Shown: positions 13,364 to 24,559 of the stretch, piece by piece | Position numbering within the stretch: the first letter of the stretch is position 1 | Layout of the letters: each line of letters opens with the position of its first letter | Source: Congeria kusceri | Taxonomy: Eukaryota > Mollusca > Bivalvia > Myida > Dreissenidae | DNA: 64,000 bases | Assembly (NCBI GenBank): GCA_027627225.1 | Contig: CM051038.1 | Span: 42,279,348-42,343,347, forward strand | Direction: 5' to 3' | Notes under the pieces: generated by a model | What the model saw: only the letters and a program-made list of their open reading frames with translations | Databases searched by the model: none | What the model was told of the DNA's origin: nothing | Position numbers and translations under genes: made by a program

Positions 13364-13845
13364 TATACGTTCTGTGACGATAGCTTATTTCCGTTATTTT
13401 CGTCGCCAATAGAATGTTAGCTATGAGGAAATTAGCAAAATTATGTTTGCTAAAAACAATAACAACGTCATTGTTTGTTTATTTTAGTTCATATATACAA
13501 TTAATACAGGATTAAAACACAAGTTGATTAAGTCGCTTCAATTATTGTGTGTTATTACATAATAACATACTGTGTATTTTGTCTGTAAATCTGCTAATAG
13601 TTGACAAAATGTTAAAAAATAAAAGACCTGCATGATGTATATTATTTATGTTGGTATATTTGTATTTTAAGTTCATTTTTGACGACATTAACATGGTTTG
13701 AAGATTCACAATCAAATATATTTTAGCTTTGCCGGTAAATATGAATAGGCTAATCCGGCCGTATACAAATCAATAAACGTATCCGATAAACAGGGGACAT
13801 CATTTGTGATTACGCAAGGGAGGTAACCTAATTCTGGAAAAGGCC
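13364..13845. mobile_element. Relic of the GGCC-TIR element inside copy B
   Basis: Same relic as 6291-6772, offset 7073. It is missing in copy C because C is truncated before this point. Confidence 0.7.
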
Positions 13846-14500
13846 TATTGTATAGAGTTTAAACTTTAATCAATAAATAATTGATGATGTATCTAGTTTG
13901 TGCACTTCCATTGCTTCTGAGACGTCTTCTGAGACGTGCACACGACATACGGAAATCTCCGTTCTCTTTAAATTCATCGGTTGTCAACTTTTGTAAGCGT
14001 TTAGTGGACCATGGGATAAGCAATATGTAAAATCTTCAAACTCGGCTGAAATGACGATGATCAATGATCGCTTTTCAAAACATTAAGTTTAACACATACA
14101 TATTTCTCTTTCTTTAAAGACAATAACACTCTAGATATAACACAAGTTTTGTTTAGCAATTTTGAGTATTTCTGCTTTTACAAACACGTGCCTCTTCATA
14201 TTCCACCAGATTTCATGACGGCATTTTGTGAGTTTTTATTTTCGACTGGTTGTTTTAATTTGTTTGGTATCATTACAAATTTAGTATCAATGGAAATAAA
14301 ATCTAAACTTAAGATATTAATAATGGCATAATACTTGTATTAACGGTTAAAATTAGGTATATAATGGGAAAATATTTTTCGCTATCTGATATAAATCAAT
14401 TTATAATATGGGTCGTGCTTGTTTGGTCCTTTTCAAGTAAACATGTTGACCGTTGAATTGTGATTATTGTTGAATAACCATAGTTTATAGATGTAACCTT

Positions 14501-14584
14501 AAAAAGCAGAATAGCGCACTTGGTTAAAGCGCTGCCTTCTGTCATTTCTTTTTCTATGGCTCCTTTGTCGTGAGTTCAATACCC
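14501..14584 (+). repeat. tRNA-derived SINE-like head in copy C
   Basis: Counterpart of 7428-7511 at an offset of 7073. It shares the B-box change of copy B, which supports B and C being closer to each other than to A. Confidence 0.45.
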
Positions 14585-15349
14585 GTTAAGGATTTGTTTT
14601 AACATGTTTGCTGATTAGTTTTTATCTAATATCACACTATGTGTTGTATTATTTATTGTTTATTTTATTTACATGTCTTAATATAGCGCCTTTCTATATC
14701 ATTTATAGTGCAATAGGACACCAACTTTTCGTTCACATAGTCCCTTTAAGTGGTCCGTCTTATCAAATTAATTTGTATTACACAACTTCACCTTTCCCAA
14801 ACACGTTTGTGTAGCCCTTTGACCCAGTCTTGAAAAGTAGATAAATAGTATTATTTTGATAACTGTCGGAGCCACTGATATATGGCGTTGCCAAGATACT
14901 ATGCACTTGGATGAATTGCCGGTAATGTCAATTTAAATCAAAATGCTGGTAGCGTAGAAACAATGTTGGCGAGAGAGGAGAAACAACAAAGTCATGAGAA
15001 ATATGAGTGCAACAATGTTCTTAAAGAAAGGACACAATTGTTTGAATAAAATTGCAGTTCTGCAATGCCATTTTGACACAGACAAATCGAACTTCTCATT
15101 TTCATACTCTTTATTTTCAACGTCTTGGTAGATACATAAACTACATAATGCAAACGGAATGATACGCCTGGCCGTTAACGTATAGACTAATGTTGAACGT
15201 GCCGAAATAGCCGTTGGAGCGTATACATTTTGAGGGTATCGATTGTTAGTGCTTCGTAACCTTCAAAGTAAAAAATAGGTAAGGCCATTCAATCTCTTGA
15301 AATCGCCCTACTAAAGACCGCTAGGTTCCAACAATAGTCTTTATACAAC

Positions 15350-15427
15350 CAAGGCGTATTTGAAGTTAGCGCGACTGAGTTTGATCCCGGCGGTCGGAGG
15401 TCCGACTCCAGGCGAAGGCATTTTTTT
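15350..15427 (+). repeat. Decayed tRNA-like segment, copy C
   Basis: Identical in form to the copy B segment (offset 7073), with the same decayed A and B boxes followed by the T run. Confidence 0.45.
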
Positions 15428-18400
15428 TGTCTTTATATAATATGTGTTTTTGGTTAGTCCAACTGCATTTTTTCCTGTTAAGATATTAACTAAATTATTA
15501 TTTTTTTTTTATATTCAACAATTTAAAAATTATGTGAAATTGTCGCTACTATAACACTTAAAAAAAGGTGATTTTTTATGACTGCTTAACGAGCCTAGTT
15601 TTAGTTCAAAAAGTGTTTATAAAACATGACAAAATATAATAAACGTAATTGGCGGAGAAGGCCGATGATAGGTGGGTACGTGACGTGAATGTGGTCATCA
15701 GATTTCAGATAGGCTAAGGGAACGGTCAAATGCATGCCGCAATATATGGCTAATATCAGACAGAGCATGAAGTGTTTTTTTTCATATGACCGGGTAGATG
15801 TAGTCGTTGTGTAATGTATGTGGTGAGTGCCTTCCGGGCGTGGTAAATGCGTAGTATGTGCGTACTAGAGACCGATAGTGAGAACGTAGTTATGTACGAG
15901 GGTTATGGACATAGTGAAGGCCGCTATTACGTACTACATGCAAAAAGGGACCTTTTACATGCGGGTTATTGGCAGATATTTTTCCCTTTCGAAATGTTCT
16001 CATCACGTATTTACGAAACATCAAAACGTGCTGAAGTTGGAAAAAAACCAGTACGGACGTGCTCTGGTCTGTAGGTCCATTACAAAATGTGTTGGTTCTA
16101 TAATGGGACTACTGCAAGTGCTCTCAAGATTTGGATTTGACCTTAATTAATGCTTGAAACCAAATAAAATACATTCAGCTTTGGTTTTTGGTTTGTCAGT
16201 TAGCTTAGCACTAGTGATTTAATTTCTAAGCATCTATACTCCATACCGTGGGTTATTAGAGAAAAAAACTATACGTATAAATATTATTTCTTAACACGAC
16301 ACAAAGCCAGTTGTTCATAGACAGAGTAGAAAATCGAGTATATACTATTCTGCAACAAATTATGGGCGCAGCCTAGTATTTTAAAAATAGTTATGACAAA
16401 TCCCAGAAACTGTTCAGTTGTATACTTGTGCTTAAAGGCGCGATAACAAAATCGTCAAAAAAAATCATTTCTGCATCATGTAGTGCAATAAAACTACATT
16501 TTATCTTTTATTAGATATTTAGTAATTACGGTTTAAACACGGTTAAAACGTTCTATTTGTTTACACTGTATGATGACGTCATTTAAAAGTAGTACAGCTA
16601 GAATAGTAATACGGGACTGGAAAACTAACGAGTCGCTTAATACGGGATTTTTTCTGTCGAAATGTATTTTACCGATTGATAAAGCATGTATTTCACCAAG
16701 AATTTCATCAGGTATATGATAAAGATTAAGATCGTGTTAGAATCAAAATAATATTAGTTATGATACTTTGTTGTCGAATATAAACCAACATTAAAGAGTA
16801 TAGATGCGTGCTATCGCTTTGCACTCGTAATTTAATTCCTATGCATATCTACCCCTTACTGCGGGTTTTTCGACAACAAACAATGACATGTATACAAATA
16901 TTGTTTCTTAAACGTTAACACAAATCATGTTGAAAAACACTCACGCTTTGTACGCGGATAATAATGTAAACTTCGGAAAGTTGTATCTACCCAGTTAAAC
17001 GTTTACTACACAATGCGCAATTGAAACTTATCAACTAACTTTACAGTCAACGTAATTCCTCTCGTTGCTATTCATGGACACGAATTATTTGCATAAACAG
17101 ATATATATCAGATTTAAAACCAGACATGTTACGTGTGTATGCAAATCAAGTTTAGCAGGCATTGGCATACAATCAATAGCAGATAAAGCTGGATATTATA
17201 CGTAATAATTATTTACAAATATGTTCATACATGTATTATAATTATTTTGTTAAATGACTGTCAACGAAAAATTAATGTTCTATTGCGCTTTAAATGATAT
17301 TAGATGATAAAAATACACTATGCTAACACATATGCATTTAATAATAAATATTATAATACATAATTAAGATATTTTATGATGAAAAAAAAAAGTTTTCAAA
17401 AAATGAAAAACCCCAAGTGGGTATCAACTTCTCGAAGTTGACAGTTGAAATGACAGTAGAAAGCGCTTTAATTAATTGTGCTATTCTGCTTTGTAAGTTG
17501 AAGTGTGTAAACTATGGTTATGCAAAATTATACTCACACTATAACGTCAACATGTAAACATGAAAAGGGCCAAATTAATACAATTCATATCATCAAGAGA
17601 TTTTTATCTCAAAATGCTCTTTTCCCATAATTTATACCTTATTTTAACATTTATTTTAACATGCCACTTGCTGATTTTTCTATAGACAAACAACACAATT
17701 ATCGTTGTTACACTACCCAATAAACAACGCAAAAAGTAGTCATAGTTTTATGTAGTTCTCATTACGATTGCAAAAATTCCGCAAATAAACAACTCAATTT
17801 CGTTTTGATGCGTGGCTAACGCCCACTTTGTTTAATTTCAACGCTTCAGAACTCCAAATCGTTGTTTATTGGCCGATAAACAACGATAATGCGAAACGAA
17901 TGTCTTATATATATGACAGTCTTAAATCGTATTTACAAATGTTTAAAGAAATGCTTAAAGAAATTGCCCACTTGAGGCTCTTTCGTTAGCATAATCCCAT
18001 AATCATGTATATTGCAATTTTACCTACATGTAGCTAATGGTTCAAAGTTGATATAAATTAATAAATTTAATGTCGCCGGAACACAGGGAACTAAGATTTT
18101 AATAGCAGGGACTATAAAAACATTCAAATGTTCCGTTTGAAACTTTAAGTTACACCATATAGAGTGAATTACGCATATTAGTTTACTTCCGTACGTGCAT
18201 AGCTGGCATTTGAACACTTGAAGACAACGTCAACTTAAAAAGTGAACTGTTTAAAAAATGACGTCATGCAAGTTTTGAGTGGTGTGTACATACGATATAC
18301 AATGTATACCTCATAAATATGCAATTTAACCGATGGAAAAGAATACCTTACAGATATCTGGAATATTTTGTAATAAATGGTAGCAAAACTGGAAAACCAT

Positions 18401-18844
18401 TTTTCAAAACAGGTTCATTTGTTCCAATAACTTAGAATTGTCCATATTCAACTTTAGCATTAATTATTAATTTTGGGCGGATTAACACCCACAATATATA
18501 GTTGTATAGAACGCCTACTCAAAACCGTTATTTTGCACAATCTTGAGGACAACCTTGGACTAAGCTTTCTGATTGGTAGGTCGCTGTTGTCAATCAAATC
18601 CTCCTAATCTGTATGTTACTCAACGCCTTGGCGTTAATATCAGAATGACCAGAAGTGCTCTCCGCACGCGCGCGATTTTAACAGGACATGTGGACGACAC
18701 GGCGTTGATATTCCGTAGGCAATCACCGTTTTCTGTAAAGAGGACTGGACGTAACCTAAATGTGTCATCAATGCGCTGAATGCACAAGAGTACTTCGCTT
18801 TAGCGTAACTATACTACTACAACACTTATTTCTTTTTCTTCTTC

Positions 18845-19264
<420 letters not shown>

Positions 19265-19265
<1 letters not shown>

Positions 19266-20560
19266 AGTGTTTAAGCAACGTATTAAGTAGTTGTTATTAG
19301 GAATTATTCTTATCAAATATTTATATTCAAACTGTCTTAGTTTAGTTTCATTCGTGGGCAACAGAAGTTTAACAAACAATTTATTGAAGTCAATTTCTTT
19401 AGCAAAATGTGTTTCCCAGTTAGTTACGGGTTTTACTATACCGGATTTTTTCATCAAAATGAGTTTGGAATATAGTAATTTGCAGACTTTAGCTGGTGTT
19501 TTCTGTTTTAAGTTTTTCTTTTCAGTTTTGTGGGATACTGTCAACTAATGTTTAATATTTTAGAAAATCAGAAATTTCTAAATCATATAATTGTTTAAAT
19601 TGATCAAAGGTGTAAAAATCTCTAGTTCTGTAATCATACAGATATTCTACAAAGTCAATACCTTTTTTATAGCCACTTTTTATAGAAAAATATGCCAGTA
19701 TATGTGTGTTTAATATATGAATTATTCCAAATAATCTCTTTTCCTTTAGTTTCTATGTTCCTTTGAGTATTCACCTTAGCCCAAGAAATTAAAATAAGAA
19801 ACGTTTATTTAATGTTTAATAAATTAGTGTTATTTGGAATCATATAGTTTTTCAAAATATATTTTTTTCCATAATTCTCTAAAATATGGCTATAGAGAAT
19901 TGTTATTTTTTTATTTGGGTTGATATATACATCGTTTGATTCAACTTGATTTTACGACATTTATAAAACTTTCTATGTCAATCATTTTGAGCACACCCCG
20001 TTTGTAATCTTGTATTATTTGAGTTCTTTTAATTTTATCTGGTTTGTCGTTCCAAAGAAATTCGTTGATTTTAGTTCGTTGATTATACTTTCATTTGGGC
20101 CTTTCAAACTAAAGGGTATATTATTTTTGGTGTTGCAAATGTTTTAAGAACAGTTATTTTTCCAATTTAACGAAAGATTTCATTTTTTCCATTTGTGTAA
20201 ACAATTATTAAATGTGTGTATTTTATTTTAAATATTGTATTCAACTGTTTTATTTGCATTCATATATAGTTTAATTGCAAGTGCTGTTGCATGCTCGCAA
20301 TTCCAGTCAATTTTTTTTCTGGGCAATATTTTACATTTTTATACATTAATGTATCCAATTTTATAACGGAATATTTATTATTATTTAATTTTAATCCTGA
20401 AATATAAGAGAAATTATCAAGAGCGCTGATAAGGTTTTCAAAAGATTTTTGGCAGCCATCAAGTGGCAAACATGCATCATTATCAGTCAAAATATTTTGG
20501 AGACTCAAATAATCTAAAAAGGACTTGAAAATGGCATACTGGCATATACATATTTATAAT
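19265..20560 (-). pseudogene. Decayed L1/Tx1-like non-LTR retrotransposon (RT and C-terminal part)
   Basis: Read on the minus strand, successive frames give fragments of a LINE ORF2. First is an RT segment with LTDNDA where the YADD box should be, followed by SGLKLN (20510-20260). Then comes GKITVLKTFATPK with YPL (about 20170-20110), then FLWNDKPDKIKR with a DYKRGVLKMI block (about 20060-19975). Last is a C-terminal ETKLRQFEYK block with RIIPNNNYL (about 19420-19280). These match the order of the RT thumb and C-terminal blocks in L1/Tx1-clade elements. Several frameshifts and stops separate them, and the catalytic aspartates are lost. The 3' part runs straight into the (GTA)n tract, so the element's end is missing. 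Confidence 0.7.
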
Positions 20561-21468
20561 GTATGATCTTTATAACAAAAATGTATTCTGTGACACTATT
20601 CAATGCGTCTGAGATCCGCTGCTCATATTGTTCAAAGAGTCATGAATCCTTTAGCATACATGAATTCATTTTGGTGTTTGTTTCTTTAATCATTGAGATT
20701 ACGTACTTTGCGTTGAATTCGCCTATGTACGTCGTAAATGTGGGTTAAAAGGAGCTAAAGACAAATTCAAAAAAAGTGCAATCAAATGTTCAAGGTGTCT
20801 TTTTTGACACTACAAAATGTATTTGTTCAGTATGTTTTCATTCGATTAACTGTCTGCTGTTTAAGTTAGATGCATTTCACGCATGGTGACTATTTGCAAT
20901 AATTTGACTTGACTTCTTTAAAGGGGTGAGTGTAAATGATGCAATTGTAAATTTTAAGTGAGAACCCACTGTCTGTACAATAAATATGTCTGTCTTGTGA
21001 TGACGTTTTTGAAGTCTTTAATTGTTACGTACACATATTTTGACCATGACCCTTCTATTACCACCGCCTTCCGTTTCACGTACACACTGTTTGTTGAGAG
21101 GAAAACACTACTTAATGAAAGATGGCTATGGATAAACGTAATTCTTGAAAACATGCGAACTATGCATCTATACTGACTTGAAGATGCAAGTAATCCTGAG
21201 CTAGAAAATGTTATTGAAGTCTTAAGTCTCATGGGGAAATGGATTTATTCATTATTTGTTTCGGTAAGTGTTTTTTCCACAACAAAGCTACTAAGACGAG
21301 AAATTCTATCCGGTAAAGGGGAAATATTTGCCATGCATAAAACATCTCGGAATGTGGTTGGTTGCGAAATGGACCACCACCAGCAGGCATTCAACTAACA
21401 TGTTTTGTTAGTTTAACATACATCATATTGCGTCGTTATATTTTCCCATATATCATTGTTTGAAACAG
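20561..21468. other. Anonymous sequence upstream of candidate exon
   Basis: I see no supported gene. If the exon at 21469 belongs to a live gene, this stretch would be its intron; the ~40 bases before 21468 include a short pyrimidine run (TTTTCCC) before the AG. Confidence 0.4.
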
Positions 21469-21844
21469 TGATGATGTTGAGTGTTTATCCGAGTTGGTCA
21501 GTTATGCTGTTAAACAGGATGACAAGTGTGTGACAGTCAAGAGTTTCTCTCCTTATAATGTGAAGTACAATCTGGATTCCAACAAGGAGAAAAGGAAAAA
21601 CTTGCCATCCCTGTCAGTTCTGGTTGCAAGTGGTGTCATGAAGTCGTCAACTGCTGAAAATGTTGCAAGTTCAGGGTTAAACTTTAAACATTTACAAACA
21701 ATTTTTATCCGAAATGGGGAGGATGGACTGTACAATGTGTTTACAATGAGAAATAGTGAAGGGTTGCCAAGAGTGACTAATTCTAAGAGAGTGCTGGAAG
21801 CCGTTATTCCTAACGTAGTGTCCTACTTTGAAGGAAAAAAATAA
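21469..21844 (+). CDS. Candidate 3' exon of a DEDDh-exonuclease-like protein (partial)
   Basis: An open frame of about 125 codons runs from an AG acceptor-like site (21467-21468) to TAA at 21842-21844. The reading starts DDVECLSELV, which fits the end of the third exonuclease motif of DEDDh 3'-5' exonucleases (HDAxxD followed by VxxL). It continues through VASGVMKSSTAENVASSGL and ends VVSYFEGKK. From memory, the tail resembles C-terminal tails of uncharacterised bivalve and cnidarian proteins with a PML-like exonuclease domain, but I cannot verify this without a search. Codon usage and amino-acid composition are protein-like, unlike the surrounding frames. In-frame ATG codons occur only deep inside, so the N-terminus must come from upstream exons, which I could not find; it may be a live last exon or an orphan fragment. 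Confidence 0.5.
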
Positions 21845-22027
21845 CTTGAATATGTCGATACCGGACTAATATTTATTAAATTCTCGGTTCTAACTGTTGT
21901 TATGTAATGAGTTTTAACTTTATACTAGTTTTTAACCTTTTAAGAGTGGTTTATTTGTAAATCATGAATTTAATTTGAAATATATTGTTTAAAGTTGTGA
22001 AAACATTTGATAAAGACATTTTAAGCA

Positions 22028-22653
22028 AGGCCCAGATGTTTTGTATTTGGTATGTAACATCGTCAAGTGGTCCTCTACAAAGCTTGTTCAAATTATGCCC
22101 CATTGGTCAAAACTGACCATACCCCAGGGGTCACATAGTTTATATAGACTTAAATAGCAAAATGACCGTAACAGTCGTTTCCTCTGAAACCGCAAGGCCT
22201 AGAGGTTTCATATTTTGGTATGTAACATCCGTATAGTGGTCCTCTTCAAACAGTGTTCAAATTTTGACCGTGCGTTTAAATCTGGTCACACCCCGGGGAT
22301 AACATGGTTTATATAGACTTAAATAGCAAAATGACTTTAAAAAAAATCTTCTCCTCTGAAACGGCAAGGCCCACAGTTTTCCTTTATTTGGTACGTAGCA
22401 TTACATAGTGGTCCTCTCCAAAGATTGTTCAAACTATGCCCATGGGGTTAAATCTGGCCACACCCCGAGAGGTCACATGCTTTATATAGACTTAAATAGC
22501 AAAGTTACTTTTAAAATCTTTGCCTGAAACCGCAGTTTGTCTTAGATCGATGATATTATGCCCCTGGGATAAAAAATAAGCCACGCCTTGGGGATGCAAA
22601 TGCCAATTGGGTTACAAAGTCTTAGGTGAGCGTTCTAGGGCCCTCTTGTTTGC
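22028..22653. repeat. Degenerate ~170 bp tandem repeat, three units plus tail
   Basis: Three units start at about 22027, 22195 and 22367. Each has AAGGCC, a TGGTA(T/C)GTA block, GTGGTCCTCT, TTCAAA, an (A/G)CCCC(A/G)G block and a near-identical TTTATATAGACTTAAATAGC, then CTGAAAC. The tail holds GGTGAGCG and GGGCCCTCTTGTTT, a terminus I associate with bivalve interspersed repeats. I infer a non-autonomous element with a tandem core, possibly of pearl or Helitron type. Confidence 0.7.
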
Positions 22654-22659
22654 ATTTTC

Positions 22660-23615
22660 TTGCAGACACAAGAGACAATAACACTCGTGTTTTCTGGATG
22701 TTTTGCTTCTGCTCCGACCATACAGAAACTGTGGAACGTTTGTTAAAATTAGATGCAAATATAAAACCTCTATCCTGCATTAAGTTTTCATTTTGTTTCT
22801 AAACAAGGGACAATACTTCTGGTCTTTGTGGCCCAATCTAGCCCATGTTTGGCGGCTTCTGCTGAGATCTGATGGTCATACATTAACTTTGAACGTTTGG
22901 TCAAGGTTGGATGAAAACGAAATACTTCGTAAAAAAGCATTTTTGCTTCTTTTTTTTTCAATTATTAAGGGACAATAACTCTTGTCTTCCTGGTGCAATA
23001 TGGCCCATTACCATTGAATCCCAAGATTGTATGATAATACACAAATTGTGAACTTTTGGTCATAATTAAATGAAAAATGAAGTTATATCGTGTGCGCAAG
23101 CCAATTGTTGATGACCTATGAACTTGTTTTCCACACACAACGGGTCAATCTCTGATGTTTCTGTTCCGTTCTTGCTGAAAGTCTACTTCATCTGAGATCG
23201 TATGGTCATAAAGAAACTGTGCAAGATTGATGAAGATCGGATAAAAACTTAGTATTTCCGTTACTTTTACAAACATGTGGCGACATTTCCGGTGTTTGTA
23301 TCGCGATCCGGCTCATCTTTTTCTCTTCTGTTGATTTTTTATGGTCATACACAAACTCTGACTTTTTTGTCAAGATTGAATAAAAAATAAAGTCAATGTC
23401 TGTGAAAAAGGCATTTTTGCATTTTTTGCATGAAAATGGGACAATTTTAACTCTAGTGTTTTTAGTGCGATCTTACCCAGTATCAAGCCAGATTTTATTG
23501 TCATACACAAAACTGTGCAAGAAGGCATAAACAGTCAAGTCTCTATCTTGAGACGGCATACGGGCAACGGACTAAGGACGACACAGGAGAGGTGTCCTAA
23601 TAGATCACATGAGCA
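22660..23615. repeat. Second degenerate tandem repeat (~140-170 bp, about six units)
   Basis: Units recur near 22672, 22807, 22970, 23120, 23275 and 23448. Each has a GGGACAATAAC-like start and most have a GGTCATACA-like centre followed by an A-rich block (AAATGAAAAA, AATAAAAAATAAAG). The block ends with GACGGCATACGG...GATCACATGAGCAC. No protein-coding frame is credible. Confidence 0.55.
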
Positions 23616-24319
23616 CAAGAGTTTATGAATATGCACATTATTGTGAAACAAATATGAACATACTTTAATGTAGAACAAAAGTTACGTTCATTGTTTTCTT
23701 TGAGCAAACGATATTAATGGTGCAGTATTGTGCCAGGGGTACGAGCGAACGTTCACAGACTGGTCACTTATACGGAAATAACGCATTTGCTGTGATGCTC
23801 GTTACCGAGAGAGGCAAAATCTCGCACGATTGTTAGTTTTTCCCATTACACGTTAAAAGCCCCATGGCAGTATAAAGTACATGTAAGTGTGAAAACAAAC
23901 TAAACTCAATGAAAACTATATCTAAGTTTACATACAGTATACAATACCATGGTATATTTCATCGCACGATGGTTATTTTGCCACATTGAAAATCAGAACA
24001 CGCATGTAAATATCAACTACAAATCAGTTTGAAATGTTTTAAATAAACTCGATAAAATATCTACTTAAGTAAATAAAATATAACGATTTATTACATGGAT
24101 TCGTACCCTTTTAAAACGTCCTGGAAATACATGTATAATTTTTATCCAAATGGAGTTAATAGTATTATGACTCAGATCTAGTTTGAAGTCCAAATTAAAC
24201 AAAAGTTTAACTTTAGCTCATAAAATGAATTCGCCTTTTCAAAGTTTGCTGATAAATTGTACACACATAATTAATGCGAGTCTTTGTCCATTCTATCCCA
24301 ATTATAGTTATATGATTGT
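23616..24319. other. Anonymous sequence left of the LTR element
   Basis: No gene or clear repeat was recognised. The last five bases (ATTGT, 24315-24319) are the target-site duplication of the retrotransposon. Confidence 0.5.
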
Positions 24320-24507
24320 TGTAATATATGGACCACGTGCATGTTTATCTCTATGCGCATGCGTGAACACTACCCGGCGCTAGCCACAGGTCTTATCAGC
24401 AGTCTTAGAATAAACTTCGTAGAAAGAACACGCTTGTGTTATGTTGACTTGATTGTCTTCAATCTAGAATATAGTACATTTGTACAAATCACAGACACAA
24501 TATAACA
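24320..24507 (+). repeat. 5' LTR (188 bp)
   Basis: It starts TGTAATATATGG and ends AATATAACA. It contains an E-box CACGTG (near 24334), an NRF-1-like TGCGCATGCGTG (near 24354) and a poly(A) signal AATAAA (24409-24414). The promoter role of these sites is an inference. Confidence 0.95.
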
Positions 24508-24523
24508 TGATGTCAGAAAAGGG
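24508..24523 (+). promoter_or_regulatory. Primer binding site, tRNA-Leu-like
   Basis: TGATGTCAGAAAAGGG directly follows the 5' LTR. It matches the known tRNA-Leu primer site of SURL-type elements (TGGTGTCAGAAGTGGG) at 13 of 16 positions. The mismatches at positions 3, 12 and 13 make the tRNA assignment tentative. Confidence 0.65.
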
Positions 24524-24559
24524 ATTGGATTATTAATTTTGTGAACATTAATCTACAAA

